Positions 7,155 through 17,412 are shown, counted from the stretch's first letter. The stretch is DNA of 64,000 bases from Shewanella gelidii (GCF_014647855.1 NZ_BMPZ01000011.1:1-64000), one strand, 5' to 3'. Notes: generated by a model not told the origin, from the letters alone. A program made the numbers and translations.

Positions 7155-9587
7155 ATGACTTCTAAGCTTTCTTGCTACCATTGCAATGAGCCCGTGCCGG
7201 CGGGCATCCACCTACATACTTGTATTAATGATATCGAGCAACCAATGTGCTGCCCTGGATGTCAAGCCGTCTCTCAAGCGATTGTTGATGCCGGCTTAAA
7301 TAACTACTACAAATATCGAACTGAACCTGGGTCAAAGCAAAACGCGCTGGTTCCCGAAGAGCTTTCAAGTTTTAGTGCCTACGATTTACCTGAGGTTCAA
7401 CAAGATTTTGTTCACAAATATGGCAGCTTAGATGAAACGTCTTTATCAATTGACGGCATCACTTGCGCAGCTTGCTCATGGCTTATCGAGCATAAAATTG
7501 GTCAAATACCTGGAGTTCATTCGATCAACGTGAACTCCACAACGCAACGTGCGTTCATTCAATGGTCAAGCGAGGCCGTTCCTTTAAGCCAAATTCTTAA
7601 CCAAATTAGTCAGATTGGATATCAAGCAGCTCCTTACCAAGTTGATGAACAAGAAATTCAATCAAAAAAAAGCAGTCGTGTATTTCTATTGCGCTTAGGA
7701 CTTGCAGGCTTTGCCACCATGCAAGTCATGATGTTTGCGCTTGCGCTCTACGCCGGTTACTTCACTGATTTGGAGTTGCAATACCGCGATTACTTCCGCT
7801 GGGTTAGCATGATGTTTGCAGCACCAGTGGTGCTATATAGTGCTGTGCCCTTCTATTTTAGTGCGATTCGAGCGCTATTGAGCGGCCGCTTAAACATGGA
7901 TGTCTCGGTGTCTATCGCGATTATCGCAGCATTTAGTGCGAGTTGTATGGCTACCATAAACGGCAATGGAGAGGTCTATTTTGAATCGGTATCCATGTTT
8001 ACGTTTTTTCTATTGCTTGGTCGATACTTTGAACAAAACGCCAAGCAAAAAGCTTCTGTTAGCTCCAGTAACTTACACAAATTAATCCCGCTAACAGCTC
8101 ACCTTGTCACCAAAGACGTCACCGAAGAGATCCCGGCAAAAAAGTTAAAGCTTGATGACGTCGTGATTGTAAAACCGGGCGAAGTAGTTCCAGCCGATGG
8201 GCTAATTATTGAGGGGAAATCTTCATTTAATGAGTCCATGCTAACGGGTGAGCAAATGCCCGTGATTAAAACGGTTCAGGCAACGGTCTATGCGGGAACA
8301 ATTAATGTAGAGCAGCCGATTCGCGTTAGAGTCAGTGCACTTGGTAAAGACCAGCTCGTATCGGAAATCATTCGATTACAAGAACTCGCGGCAAATACCA
8401 AACCCAAAATATCCCTAATTGCAGACCGACTTGCACGATATTTTACGGGTACAATTTTGACCATTGCGGCATTAACTTATAGTTTTTGGCTGTGGAAATC
8501 GGCTGATGATGCATTTTGGATAACCTTATCAGTTTTAGTCGCCACTTGTCCTTGTGCTCTCGCACTAGCGACTCCGACAGCAGTGACTTGCGCGACAGCA
8601 ATATTTACCAAAATAGGTGTAATTACGCGAAAGGCCGGTGTGTTTGAAAAACTGCCCATGATTAATCATGTGGTGTTTGATAAAACCGGAACCCTGACCC
8701 AGGGCGAGTTAAAAATTCGGCAAGTCGACAGTATGGCAAACCTGTCCCAAAATGAATTATTAACTCTGTGTGCGGCATTAGAACGGGAGTCACAACATCC
8801 AATCGCACAAGTTTTTAAGCAATATGATGAATCGACTTTAAAAGTAACAAACAGCAACCATGTGGTGGGTCGTGGCATTGAAGCAAATATCAACAGCAAG
8901 GTCTATCGCATTGGAAATGCGCAATTTTGTCATTACGATAATGAGCCAACACAACAACAATGCATTTATCTTGCTGAATCTTGCGATGCGCAACAAAGTG
9001 TCGATATTAAATCGAGTAAAGCTTTTAAAGTGATTGGCCGAGTGATTTTTGAAGACGCGATACGCCTTGACGCCAAACAAACAGTGTCATCGCTTCACAA
9101 ATCTGGTTTTAAGGTCAGTATCGCAAGCGGCGATGCTCAGCAAGCAGTCAAGCAAATAGCAAACTCGGTCGGGATTAAAAACGTCTATGCCGAGCTGACA
9201 CCGGCCGGAAAGCTTAAATTAATTAACCGGTTACAAAAAAGTGGCGATCAGGTCGTTATGTTTGGCGATGGTATAAATGATGCGCCTGTTCTTGCTGGCG
9301 CAGATCTTTCTGTCGCGATGGGAAGCGGTACTGCGATTGCCAAAAATAGTGCCGATCTCATCCTTCTCGGTGACCATCTACTGCGATTCAACCATGCTGT
9401 CGCAGTGGCAAAAAAAACAACCCAGATAATTAAACAGAATTTAGTTTGGGCACTTGGTTACAACCTGTTTATACTGCCATTGGCTGTTAGTGGCTACGTT
9501 GTCCCATATATAGCAGCAATTGGTATGTCAGCCAGTTCACTGATAGTCGTTAGTAATAGTCTTAGAATTCTTAGGATCCGTGTATGA
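7155..9587 (+). CDS. ccoI: copper-translocating P-type ATPase for cbb3 assembly
   Basis: P1B-type ATPase (810 residues) that moves copper for insertion into CcoN. Domains in order: an N-terminal cysteine-rich metal-binding region (CYHCNE, CCPGC), a heavy-metal-associated domain with GITC104-A-A-C107, membrane segments, a TGE actuator (MLTGEQMP), the ion-path motif C465-P-C467, the phosphorylation motif D509-KTGT, and GDGINDAPVL in the hinge. All catalytic motifs look intact. Its end overlaps the ccoS start by four bases. Confidence 0.96.
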   Translation: MTSKLSCYHCNEPVPAGIHLHTCINDIEQPMCCPGCQAVSQAIVDAGLNNYYKYRTEPGSKQNALVPEELSSFSAYDLPEVQQDFVHKYGSLDETSLSIDGITCAACSWLIEHKIGQIPGVHSINVNSTTQRAFIQWSSEAVPLSQILNQISQIGYQAAPYQVDEQEIQSKKSSRVFLLRLGLAGFATMQVMMFALALYAGYFTDLELQYRDYFRWVSMMFAAPVVLYSAVPFYFSAIRALLSGRLNMDVSVSIAIIAAFSASCMATINGNGEVYFESVSMFTFFLLLGRYFEQNAKQKASVSSSNLHKLIPLTAHLVTKDVTEEIPAKKLKLDDVVIVKPGEVVPADGLIIEGKSSFNESMLTGEQMPVIKTVQATVYAGTINVEQPIRVRVSALGKDQLVSEIIRLQELAANTKPKISLIADRLARYFTGTILTIAALTYSFWLWKSADDAFWITLSVLVATCPCALALATPTAVTCATAIFTKIGVITRKAGVFEKLPMINHVVFDKTGTLTQGELKIRQVDSMANLSQNELLTLCAALERESQHPIAQVFKQYDESTLKVTNSNHVVGRGIEANINSKVYRIGNAQFCHYDNEPTQQQCIYLAESCDAQQSVDIKSSKAFKVIGRVIFEDAIRLDAKQTVSSLHKSGFKVSIASGDAQQAVKQIANSVGIKNVYAELTPAGKLKLINRLQKSGDQVVMFGDGINDAPVLAGADLSVAMGSGTAIAKNSADLILLGDHLLRFNHAVAVAKKTTQIIKQNLVWALGYNLFILPLAVSGYVVPYIAAIGMSASSLIVVSNSLRILRIRV

Positions 9588-9769
9588 GCATAATTTATGT
9601 GTTAATACCTATCGCCATGCTTTTTGTACTTGTTGCCGTGGGCATTTTTTTCTGGGCCGTAAAATCAGATCAATTTGATGATCTGGAACGTCAAAGTGTG
9701 TCGATTCTATTTGATGATGATATTCAGCAGCCTCAACAAACCAAGCCTTCACCAGATAAAGTGGAATAA
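9584..9769 (+). CDS. ccoS: cbb3-type oxidase assembly protein CcoS
   Basis: A 61-residue single-span protein beginning SIIYVLIPIAMLF, followed by FFWAVKSDQFDDLERQ, the characteristic CcoS segment. CcoS is required to mature the oxidase cofactors. The ATGA overlap with ccoI implies translational coupling, and the next gene starts two bases after its stop. Confidence 0.94.
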   Translation: MSIIYVLIPIAMLFVLVAVGIFFWAVKSDQFDDLERQSVSILFDDDIQQPQQTKPSPDKVE

Positions 9770-9771
9770 TC

Positions 9772-10461
9772 ATGATCGAGTATGGTGTGCCCGGCGCCTT
9801 CTTAGTCGGCATCATGGGGGCAGCACATTGCTTTGGCATGTGTGGTGGTCTGGTTGGTGCTTTTTCAGCGAATTTACCGAAGCAACCAGGAAATCGTTTA
9901 GCCAACCAAATTGGTTACCTTCTGGCATACAATTTTGGCCGTATTCTTAGTTACTCAATAGCAGGTGCTTTGGTCGGTGGTTCTGCAGCAGCACTCGGTG
10001 TTTTATTTGATATAGACATATATTTGATTGCGCTGCGAATATTTGCTGGGGTAATGATGATCGCAACAGGGTTGTATATAGCACAACTCTGGTTTGGCAT
10101 GGTTCATATTGAAAAACTTGGGCAAGGCATATGGCATTTGCTAAAACCTTTAGCGAGTAAGCTGGTTCCTATTCAGACCAAATTTCAATCCTTTATTGCC
10201 GGCATCATCTGGGGCTGGTTACCCTGCGGCCTTGTGTATAGTACTTTGACTTGGTCAGTGGCTTCTGGTTCGGCAATAGAAGGGGCTAAAATCATGTTCG
10301 CTTTTGGGTTAGGTACCCTGCCCGCATTGTTAAGTGCCGGCATCGCGGCTGAAAAATTAGCAACTTGGGTGCAAAAAAGAACTTTTAGAATAATTAGTGG
10401 AATTTTGTTAATTGGGTTCGGTTTACAAACTTTATACATCGCTGTTTCCCAGATAAGCTAG
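9772..10461 (+). CDS. SafE/TauE-like membrane protein of the cco cluster
   Basis: A 229-residue polytopic protein (about six spans) with GAAHCFGMCGGLVGAF near the N-terminus and WGWLPCGLVYS in the middle, the conserved Cys-containing motifs of the COG2836 sulfite-exporter/CycZ-like group. Members next to cco genes have been linked to copper delivery for the oxidase; that role here is inferred from position. The gene starts two bases after ccoS. The next gene, fnr, follows after a 55-base gap. Confidence 0.85.
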   Translation: MIEYGVPGAFLVGIMGAAHCFGMCGGLVGAFSANLPKQPGNRLANQIGYLLAYNFGRILSYSIAGALVGGSAAALGVLFDIDIYLIALRIFAGVMMIATGLYIAQLWFGMVHIEKLGQGIWHLLKPLASKLVPIQTKFQSFIAGIIWGWLPCGLVYSTLTWSVASGSAIEGAKIMFAFGLGTLPALLSAGIAAEKLATWVQKRTFRIISGILLIGFGLQTLYIAVSQIS

Positions 10462-10516
10462 CTCGCTCTTGTTAATTGGTTTAACATATAAGTGATAAAC
10501 ATATTTGAGATTAGGT

Positions 10517-11269
10517 ATGACAGTAGACCACAGTAAGAATCGTCGCCCAGCTGCAAACGGATGTGCAATTCATTGTCATGACTGCAGTATGGCAAGTTTA
10601 TGTATTCCTTTTACGCTTACCAATAACGAACTTGACCAACTTGATGAAATCATAGAAAGAAAAAAACCAATTCAAAAAGGTGAGCAAGTTTTCAAATCTG
10701 GAGATTCTCTTAAATCACTCTTTGCAATTCGCTCTGGAACCATTAAGAGCTACACCATCACTGAACAAGGCGATGAGCAGATAACAGGCTTTCATTTAGC
10801 TGGTGATGTTATCGGTTTTGATGGCATTCATGCGCAAACCCATCAAAGCTTTGCCCAAGCGTTAGAAACATCAATGGTATGTGAAATTCCCTACACAACC
10901 TTGGATGAGTTATCTGGGGAAATGCCAAAACTTCGTCAACAAATTATGCGTTTAATGAGTAATGAGATTATGACCGATCAGGAAATGATTTTATTGCTGA
11001 GTAAAAAAAATGCCGAAGAGCGCCTTGCCGCATTCATTAGTAATCTAGCAAGTCGGTTTGGCAGTCGCGGATTTTCTCCAAAAGAGTTTCGCCTGACCAT
11101 GACTCGTGGTGATATTGGCAACTATTTGGGTTTGACCGTCGAAACCATCAGCCGATTACTCGGTCGATTTCAAAAAGCAGAACTTATTGAAGTCAAAGGC
11201 AAGTATATTACTATCGTAGACTTTGAAGCGTTAAATCAACTTGCCGGAAATGCCAGAATAGCCAGATAA
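10517..11269 (+). CDS. fnr: oxygen-responsive transcription regulator FNR
   Basis: A 250-residue CRP/FNR-family regulator, exactly the length of E. coli FNR. The 4Fe-4S ligands C20, C23 and C29 sit at the same positions, and the fourth cysteine is in SMVCEIPY. The helix-turn-helix segment [16 protein letters not shown] matches the E. coli protein. I place the start at ATG 10517 (TTAGG just ahead) rather than a TTG 12 bases earlier, because it gives the standard length. It lies in the oxidase cluster, upstream of which is a perfect FNR box. Confidence 0.97.
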   Translation: MTVDHSKNRRPAANGCAIHCHDCSMASLCIPFTLTNNELDQLDEIIERKKPIQKGEQVFKSGDSLKSLFAIRSGTIKSYTITEQGDEQITGFHLAGDVIGFDGIHAQTHQSFAQALETSMVCEIPYTTLDELSGEMPKLRQQIMRLMSNEIMTDQEMILLLSKKNAEERLAAFISNLASRFGSRGFSPKEFRLTMTRGDIGNYLGLTVETISRLLGRFQKAELIEVKGKYITIVDFEALNQLAGNARIAR

Positions 11270-11277
11270 AGAATAAT

Positions 11278-11310
11278 GAGCTTGGGTTTTATTGTGGTAC
11301 CAAGCTCTTA
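11278..11310 (+). terminator. weak terminator-like hairpin after fnr
   Basis: GAGCTTGG (11278-11285) pairs with CCAAGCTC (11300-11307). The T tract is short and broken (TTAATA), so termination may be partial and uspE may be read through from fnr. Confidence 0.45.
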
Positions 11311-11335
11311 ATATACACATCATAAGGAACAAGTT

Positions 11336-12268
11336 ATGAAGGAATATCAGAAGTTACTTGTTGTTGTAGACCCCACATCAGAAAAGCAAAATGCACTCGC
11401 TAGAGCGGTAGAACTTGCTCAAAAAAACCAAGCGCAACTAACCGTATTTCTCTCCATATTCGATTTTTCCTATGAAATGACTTCCATCTTGTCGAGTCAA
11501 GAGCGAGAAGCCATGCGTCAAGGTGTCATCGAGCAAAGAAAAGCATGGCTCGACGATCTCATTGGCCAGTACTCTGAGCTTGATATTCAGATGAACTCAG
11601 AAGTCATATGGCACAATCGCCCTTTTGAAAGCATCATTCATCATGCAATTGACGGGAACTATGACCTAATCGTCAAAGGGACACATGAACATGACAAGCT
11701 CAAGGCGGTCATCTTTACTCCAACTGACTGGCACCTACTCCGTAAAGCGCCTGTGCCGGTATTAATGGTCAAAGAGCATGACTGGCCAGTAAATGGTAAA
11801 ATTCTTTGCGCGGTTAACGTTTCTTGTGAAGATGAAGCACATCAATCCTTAAACGGATTGATCATCAAACACGCAAAAGAACTTGCGGATAAGTTTTCTG
11901 CCGATGTCCATCTTGTTAATGGATTCCCGGGTACACCGGTTAATTTGGCGATTGAGTTACCCGATTTCGACGCACATAGTTATAACGAAACGATCCGAAT
12001 GCAACATGAGCAACGGGTAAGTTCACTTGCCAATGAGTTTGGTATCAAATCAGACAACACTCATGTCAGTGAAGGACTGCCTGAAGATGTAATCCCTGAA
12101 GTTGCTGCAGAGATCGATGCCGAGCTAGTGATCCTTGGGACAGTTGGGCGTACCGGAATATCGGCAGCATTAATTGGCAACACTGCTGAACATGTTATTG
12201 ATAGTATTAATTGTGATTTACTTGCAATTAAGCCTGAAGGTTATATCTCTCCACTAGCGGAAGAATAA
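11336..12268 (+). CDS. uspE: universal stress protein UspE
   Basis: A 310-residue tandem UspA-fold protein; the two halves begin YQKLLVVVDPT and GKILCAVNVSC. The second half has the nucleotide-binding-type motif GTVGRTGISAALIGNTAEHV. UspE is a soluble stress protein that usually lies next to fnr in gammaproteobacteria, as here. AAGGA precedes the ATG by eight bases. A short hairpin overlaps its stop codon. Confidence 0.94.
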   Translation: MKEYQKLLVVVDPTSEKQNALARAVELAQKNQAQLTVFLSIFDFSYEMTSILSSQEREAMRQGVIEQRKAWLDDLIGQYSELDIQMNSEVIWHNRPFESIIHHAIDGNYDLIVKGTHEHDKLKAVIFTPTDWHLLRKAPVPVLMVKEHDWPVNGKILCAVNVSCEDEAHQSLNGLIIKHAKELADKFSADVHLVNGFPGTPVNLAIELPDFDAHSYNETIRMQHEQRVSSLANEFGIKSDNTHVSEGLPEDVIPEVAAEIDAELVILGTVGRTGISAALIGNTAEHVIDSINCDLLAIKPEGYISPLAEE

Positions 12269-12286
12269 AGTCGATTAAACGACTTT
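12267..12286 (+). terminator. short hairpin at the end of uspE
   Basis: AAAGTCG (12267-12273) pairs with CGACTTT (12280-12286). It has a stem of seven pairs and only a three-T tail, so it is at best a weak terminator or an mRNA end-protecting hairpin. Confidence 0.4.
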
Positions 12287-12314
12287 ACCCGACCGATTTT
12301 AGCTGGAATAATAC

Positions 12315-12348
12315 GCGCCCTGAAACTCTAGGTTACTGGGCGCTTTTT
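12315..12348 (+). terminator. terminator/attenuator-like hairpin abutting the ttcA start
   Basis: GCGCCC (12315-12320) pairs with GGGCGC (12338-12343), followed by five T (12344-12348). The ttcA ATG begins at 12350, one base after the T tract. The arrangement leaves no clear ribosome site and could be the real end of the uspE transcript, or a regulated leader for ttcA. Confidence 0.6.
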
Positions 12349-12349
12349 A

Positions 12350-13282
12350 ATGTCTGAAGAATTATCAAAAAAACAACTTACTCGTCTAAACAAGCTTCAA
12401 AAACGCTTACGTCGCGAAATGGGCAGTGCAATTGCTGACTACAATATGATTGAGCAAGGCGATCGGGTAATGTGTTGCCTCTCCGGTGGTAAAGACAGTT
12501 ATGCGATGCTTGATATCCTTCTTAACCTGCAACAACGTGCACCAATTGAATTTGAATTGGTCGCCGTCAACCTCGACCAAAAGCAACCTGGATTTCCTGA
12601 AGATATTTTACCAGCGTATCTGGACAGCCTTGGCATTGCTTACCATATCCTCGAAAAAGACACGTACTCTATCGTTAAGGAAAAAATACCCGAAGGTAAA
12701 ACCACCTGTTCCTTATGTTCCAGGTTGCGACGGGGAACTTTGTATGGTTTTGCACAGCATATTGGTGCAACAAAAATCGCACTGGGTCACCATAGAGATG
12801 ACATTGTTGAAACCATGTTTTTGAATATGTTTTATGGTGGAAAATTGAAAGCAATGCCACCAAAGCTATTGTCTGATGATGGCGCGAACATGGTCATTCG
12901 TCCGCTTGCATATGCACGTGAAAAAGACATCGCTGAGTATGCCGAACTTAAGTCTTTCCCTATCATCCCTTGCAACCTTTGTGGCTCTCAAGAGAACTTA
13001 AAGCGCGCTGAAATTAAAGAGATGCTTAAAACTTGGGATAAAGACCATCCGGGTAGAATAGAAACGATATTTACTGCGATGCAAAATACCGCCCCTTCTC
13101 AAGGTGTCGACCGAGAGCAATTTGATTTTGTCTCTTTAAATCGAGATGCGAATGCACCTCAAACAGGCCAAGTCGCTGAAGCGGATTTACCAGCATTTGA
13201 CTTTGTCGACATCAGCAATAATGGTCACATCAATTTAGATAAAGCTCACCAAATTGAAGTCGTGAACGTATACAAGCCATAG
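12350..13282 (+). CDS. ttcA: tRNA 2-thiocytidine(32) synthetase TtcA
   Basis: ATP-dependent sulfurtransferase that makes 2-thiocytidine at tRNA position 32. The PP-loop S45-GGKD-S50 binds ATP. Cysteine pairs C120-SL-C123 and a later CNLCG hold the catalytic cysteines and 4Fe-4S cluster. The sequence tracks E. coli TtcA closely through residue 240, then has a variable tail. The ATG start leaves a normal N-terminus, but no ribosome site is seen because a hairpin with a T tract ends one base upstream. A bidirectional terminator follows. Confidence 0.96.
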   Translation: MSEELSKKQLTRLNKLQKRLRREMGSAIADYNMIEQGDRVMCCLSGGKDSYAMLDILLNLQQRAPIEFELVAVNLDQKQPGFPEDILPAYLDSLGIAYHILEKDTYSIVKEKIPEGKTTCSLCSRLRRGTLYGFAQHIGATKIALGHHRDDIVETMFLNMFYGGKLKAMPPKLLSDDGANMVIRPLAYAREKDIAEYAELKSFPIIPCNLCGSQENLKRAEIKEMLKTWDKDHPGRIETIFTAMQNTAPSQGVDREQFDFVSLNRDANAPQTGQVAEADLPAFDFVDISNNGHINLDKAHQIEVVNVYKP

Positions 13283-13311
13283 CGCTATTCAATGTATCAG
13301 CTATTTCACAT

Positions 13312-13340
13312 AAAAAAGCCCACATCACGTGGGCTTTTTT
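13312..13340. terminator. bidirectional terminator between ttcA and DUF2987 gene
   Basis: AAAAAAGCCCAC (13312-13323), loop ATCAC, GTGGGCTTTTTT (13329-13340). Symmetric A and T tracts let it serve the convergent genes on both strands. Confidence 0.93.
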
Positions 13341-13354
13341 ATAAGTCACACAAC

Positions 13355-13978
13355 TTACAGAACCAGTGGACTCACTGAAACTGGTTTGGCACTAAATTGG
13401 ATTTTGCCAATCTTAGCCAGTGTATCTCGATTCAATTGATAGCGTTGCTTTACAACAACTTTCTTACCGTCAACAATCACATGGATATCAGTTTGCTGAC
13501 CAAAATCAAATGTGACACCATCTATCGGATCACGAAAGTACTTTAATGGAAAGCCTTGGAGTGCGTCTAAAATATCATCCATCTCATCCATTAATGCTGT
13601 AACTTGTTTCGCATTGTATTGCTGGTGAATAAGTTTTGCTCTAACCTGCATTCCAATCCCGCAACCTTGCGCAGAGCCAAGCATATTGAGATTCACTAAC
13701 GCCCTATCTCGTTTCAATTCTTCATCAAAGGGTAAATAAAGTCGCTGATGGGGAGATATAGAGAGCGCGTAATCTTTGTTCTCCGTGGTAATACTGCCCG
13801 ATTGAACAGTACACTCATGGGTATTCGGTACGGTAAACGCAAGATCAACAAGGTGATACTCACCTTTTTTCAGTACTTTCATACGGTCAAAGAAGCCCTT
13901 GTACTCAAGAGAAACCGTTTCTGCGACGGAACTAGCAGAGAAAGACAGTAGCAGCGCGAACAATAATTTATTGCGCAT
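13355..13978 (-). CDS. DUF2987 family periplasmic protein
   Basis: A 207-residue protein with a cleavable signal peptide (LLFALLLSFSASSVAE) and a mature domain I place in the DUF2987 family, found in Shewanella, Vibrio and relatives. Function is unknown. Two cysteines (in HECTV and QGCGI) could form a disulfide. Its start overlaps the end of the upstream glucosaminidase gene by 11 bases, so the two are probably co-transcribed and may both act in the periplasm. Confidence 0.8.
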   Translation of the reverse strand: MRNKLLFALLLSFSASSVAETVSLEYKGFFDRMKVLKKGEYHLVDLAFTVPNTHECTVQSGSITTENKDYALSISPHQRLYLPFDEELKRDRALVNLNMLGSAQGCGIGMQVRAKLIHQQYNAKQVTALMDEMDDILDALQGFPLKYFRDPIDGVTFDFGQQTDIHVIVDGKKVVVKQRYQLNRDTLAKIGKIQFSAKPVSVSPLVL

Positions 13979-14783
13979 GAGTAACCACCAAATATTTTTG
14001 ATTGTGATACAGCATTTCTAATAACTCATCGATGTAGGCTTCCTTACGCTCAGAGTAGTTAATAAGTCCGTAAATTAATTGCTCCGCCGTTGGTTCCTTA
14101 TCTTGGCTTCTCAAATCAGTGCGAATGGACCGTAATAAGCTATACGCCGCATTGGTGTTAATGTTACGCATATATGATGCGACAGAGGCTTGTACTGAAT
14201 CAAATTTTGCAACTTCGTGGTTCATTCCCTCAACTCTAGATTGTGGGACTAAACCGCAGCCCTTAGAAAAACACCACTGACCGAAGAAATTGAGTCCTTC
14301 ACGGACAAATCGAGATGTTCCCCAACCGGTTTCATTCGCCGCTTGAATTAATACCATGGACGATGGAATGGTATCCACTCGCTCAAGTAATGAGTGCAGA
14401 GACTGGGTGTTAATATCGTTGTGCTTCCATTGATACTTAGCCATTAATAATTGAATTTGATAAACCTCTGCTTCAGATAATTCATGACCCGAATTCAGAT
14501 CATCGAGCGCTTTTTGTAGCGTTCGCCGCTCATTCTCAATTCGACGATTCTCAGCATTCACAACTGGCCGAAGGTAATCAAAGAACGCACGTTTTTTATC
14601 GGAAACTTTATCAAAGCTACCAAAATCAGGGATTAAACTGACCGGTTCCTTATTGGTCGGGATTGGACTACTCGCTACCGGGGCTTTTACCTGTGACGGT
14701 ATTAGTCCTATCCTCACAATTAACGTAATAACAATAACGGTGGCTAGCGCCAAAGTGAATGAACCTATTCGACCTGTTTTCAA
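13968..14783 (-). CDS. Bax-like glucosaminidase-domain protein
   Basis: Putative peptidoglycan hydrolase (about 271 residues) with one N-terminal membrane anchor and a periplasmic glucosaminidase/Bax-type domain: SSMVLIQAANETGWGTSRF carries the likely catalytic glutamate, followed by NFFGQWCF and the conserved SYMRNINTN. An in-frame TTG lies 27 bases further up, but the TTG at 14783 has AGGA seven bases ahead and is chosen. There is no ATG start in frame. It shares a short overlap with the DUF2987 gene and is divergent from the YvcK gene. Confidence 0.85.
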   Translation of the reverse strand: MKTGRIGSFTLALATVIVITLIVRIGLIPSQVKAPVASSPIPTNKEPVSLIPDFGSFDKVSDKKRAFFDYLRPVVNAENRRIENERRTLQKALDDLNSGHELSEAEVYQIQLLMAKYQWKHNDINTQSLHSLLERVDTIPSSMVLIQAANETGWGTSRFVREGLNFFGQWCFSKGCGLVPQSRVEGMNHEVAKFDSVQASVASYMRNINTNAAYSLLRSIRTDLRSQDKEPTAEQLIYGLINYSERKEAYIDELLEMLYHNQKYLVVTHAQ

Positions 14784-14932
14784 ACGATTGTCCTTAAGCG
14801 AAATACACAATTAAATGAATATTGGATTATATGATAAGTCGCGCTTTTCACAAAACCAGTCAAGACACACTTCTTGCTTTTAGGTACAATCAATGTCACA
14901 GGTTACTTACGTTTTTAAATAGGTTTTTCAGG

Positions 14933-15826
14933 ATGGATAACCCCGCTAAGCAAAGGATTAAACAAGAATACAAGCAAGTGGTCGCCATTGGCGGCGGTCA
15001 TGGCTTAGGTCGTGTACTGTCTTCTTTATCATTTTTAGGGTCGCGTTTAACCGGCATTGTTGCGACAACGGACAACGGTGGTTCAACAGGTCGCTTAAGA
15101 GAAGATCAAGATTGTATCGCTTGGGGTGACTTAAGAAACTGCTTAACCCAGCTTGCTCCAAAGCCTTCGATAGGTTCATTACTCTTTGAGTACCGATTCA
15201 ATGCTGAGTCAGAGCTTGATGGACACAACCTCGGCAACTTGATCCTCATGGCGCTCGATCAACTCTGCGTTCGACCATTAGAAGCGATCAACCTCATTCG
15301 TGGGTTACTCAAGATTAAGTCAAAAATCATCCCTATGTCTGAAGAGCCGACACACCTAGTTGCCCACAGTGCCTGTGGCGATCGCGTTTTTGGCGAACTT
15401 AATGTCGATAGCATGAGCCAAACTCCAATATCGATGACATTAGAGCCTGAAGTTGAAGCAACCTGTGAAGCGACAAACGTCGTCAAAAATGCAGATTTAA
15501 TTATCATTGGACCTGGTAGCTTTTTAACGAGCATCATGCCACCTTTGTTGATGCCAGAACTTGGTAAGGCCATCCAAGACTCAAATGCTAAGCTGATTTA
15601 TATCGATAATATTGGTCAAGAAGCGGCGCCTGCCGGGAATATTAGTCTTGAGCAGCGCATTGCTTGGTGTGAAAAATTAATCGGTCTTAAAAAAATTGAT
15701 CAGATCATTTGTCACGAAAGTGTCTCGTGTGACGATGAGAGAATTGTCCGCTATGCGTTGAAGAACCAATTCAACCCAGCATTGCATGACAAGGAAGCTT
15801 TGATAAAAGCAATAGCGGACATTTAG
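14933..15826 (+). CDS. YvcK/CofD-like protein (YbhK type)
   Basis: A 297-residue member of the YvcK/CofD-like family, nucleotide-sugar-binding proteins linked to carbon use and cell-wall homeostasis. Conserved segments: VVAIGGGHGLGRVLSSL at the N-terminus, TTDNGGSTGRLRE, WGDLRNCL, GHNLGNL and DLIIIGPGSF. Longer in-frame starts (TTG 14822, ATG 14831) add a tail that E. coli YbhK lacks, so ATG 14933 is preferred, with AGG nine bases ahead. A strong terminator follows. Confidence 0.85.
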   Translation: MDNPAKQRIKQEYKQVVAIGGGHGLGRVLSSLSFLGSRLTGIVATTDNGGSTGRLREDQDCIAWGDLRNCLTQLAPKPSIGSLLFEYRFNAESELDGHNLGNLILMALDQLCVRPLEAINLIRGLLKIKSKIIPMSEEPTHLVAHSACGDRVFGELNVDSMSQTPISMTLEPEVEATCEATNVVKNADLIIIGPGSFLTSIMPPLLMPELGKAIQDSNAKLIYIDNIGQEAAPAGNISLEQRIAWCEKLIGLKKIDQIICHESVSCDDERIVRYALKNQFNPALHDKEALIKAIADI

Positions 15827-15847
15827 ACAGCTAACCTGCGTAAACAG

Positions 15848-15879
15848 AAAAAAGGGCGATATGAATATCGCCCTTTTTT
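15848..15879. terminator. bidirectional terminator
   Basis: AAAAAAGGGCGATAT (15848-15862) with ATATCGCCCTTTTTT (15865-15879), a long stem with A and T tracts on both sides, between the YvcK gene and the convergent aminotransferase. Confidence 0.93.
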
Positions 15880-15943
15880 GAATGTACCAAATCGTTTTGT
15901 GTTTAGTTTAGCAACTGACTATTTAATACATCGCTAAACAAAA

Positions 15944-17134
15944 TTAAACCACCTGAGCGATAGCTTTGCAGATCACGGGCATGTTTTCTTTGGTCATACC
16001 TGCAACACTAATACGCCCAGATCCGACAATGTAAACACCAAACTCTTCTTTAAGTTTTGCGACCTGATCTTTGTTAAGCCCTGAAAAACTAAACATACCA
16101 CACTGCTCTGCAATAAAGCTGAAGTCCGTTTTCACCCCTTCCGCTTTTAGAGTGTCGACAAATAAAGTTCGCATTGTTGCAATGCGTTCTCGCATTGCCG
16201 TCAGCTCGCTTAACCATAGTTTTGTAAGCGCTTCATCTTCTAAAATTGTGCTCACAACCAAAGCACCATGAGCTGGCGGGTTTGAATAATTGGCACGAAT
16301 TAATTTCTTAACTTGGCTGAAAGCCTTTGTTGCCGTTTGTTGGTCAGCTGCGACCAAGGTTACGCCACCGATACGTTCATTGTATAAACCGAAGTTTTTA
16401 GAAAACGAATTCGCCACGAGCAACTCAGGTACCATATTCGCAATTGTTCGAATACCTTGAGCATCCTCTTCAACACCAACGCCAAAACCTTGGTAAGCAA
16501 AATCAAACAAGGGTAGCAACTGCTTTTCTAAACACAACTGTCCAATCACTTGCCATTGCTCTAAGTTTAAGTCAATACCCGTTGGGTTATGGCAACATCC
16601 ATGAAGAAGCACTACATCGCCCGCTTTCGCTGAAGACAGATCTGCAACCATCGCTTCGAAATCTAAGCCATGACTTGCTGCATCGTAATAGCTATATTGC
16701 TTAACTGTAAGGCCTGCGGTTTGAAATATATTGTTATGGTTTGCCCAAGTTGGATTACTTACCCAAATTGTTTTATTTGGCGTTTGAGCGACTAAAAATT
16801 CTGCGGCGACCCGAAGCGCACCTGTTCCACCGGGCGCTTGAGCTGTAGCAGCTCGCTTTTGTGAAATAATGCTGCTTTCCTTGCCAAATAATAGCGTTTG
16901 CACTGCAAGGTTGTACTTGGCAACACCTTCAATACCCAAGTAACTTTTCGTTTCTTCAAGCGCGACGAGCTTTTGTTCAGCCAGCTTAACTGATTCTAAA
17001 ATTGGTGTTTTCCCTGTCTCATCTTTATAAATACCAACCCCAAGATTAACTTTATCTGTGCGCTTATCCGCTTTAAACGCTTCTGTTAGTCCAAGAATGG
17101 GATCGGCTGGTGCTGCATCTATGTGGGAAAACAT
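15944..17134 (-). CDS. aspartate/aromatic aminotransferase (AspC/TyrB family)
   Basis: PLP enzyme of 396 residues, the same length as E. coli AspC, and very similar throughout: APADPILGL at the start, [42 protein letters not shown], and [14 protein letters not shown] containing the PLP lysine. It would interconvert aspartate and oxaloacetate and perhaps aromatic amino acids. The start at 17134 (second of two ATGs, AGGAT upstream) gives the family length. A second copy of the family lies at 49323, so aspC versus tyrB cannot be settled by sequence alone. Confidence 0.92.
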   Translation of the reverse strand: MFSHIDAAPADPILGLTEAFKADKRTDKVNLGVGIYKDETGKTPILESVKLAEQKLVALEETKSYLGIEGVAKYNLAVQTLLFGKESSIISQKRAATAQAPGGTGALRVAAEFLVAQTPNKTIWVSNPTWANHNNIFQTAGLTVKQYSYYDAASHGLDFEAMVADLSSAKAGDVVLLHGCCHNPTGIDLNLEQWQVIGQLCLEKQLLPLFDFAYQGFGVGVEEDAQGIRTIANMVPELLVANSFSKNFGLYNERIGGVTLVAADQQTATKAFSQVKKLIRANYSNPPAHGALVVSTILEDEALTKLWLSELTAMRERIATMRTLFVDTLKAEGVKTDFSFIAEQCGMFSFSGLNKDQVAKLKEEFGVYIVGSGRISVAGMTKENMPVICKAIAQVV

Positions 17135-17412
17135 CATGACTAAATATCCTAAGATCTGATTGGTATGTAGGGGCTTCAACGAATACTTTATAGCACCGAA
17201 AAACAGAGATAGATAGCAAGATTATCCTCTTCTCGTTGATTTCGTCTTAAGCTTGAACAATATTCAACAAAAAGTAGTTTTTACTAGATATTTATTCGTT
17301 ATCTTAAAAATATTATGAATGATCCTAGTCAATTCTAATAATTGAGAGACAGATCGAATTTGATCGGAACATATAGAGTTTTTCGTGCAAGGTTCCTATG
17401 ATTTACACGCAC

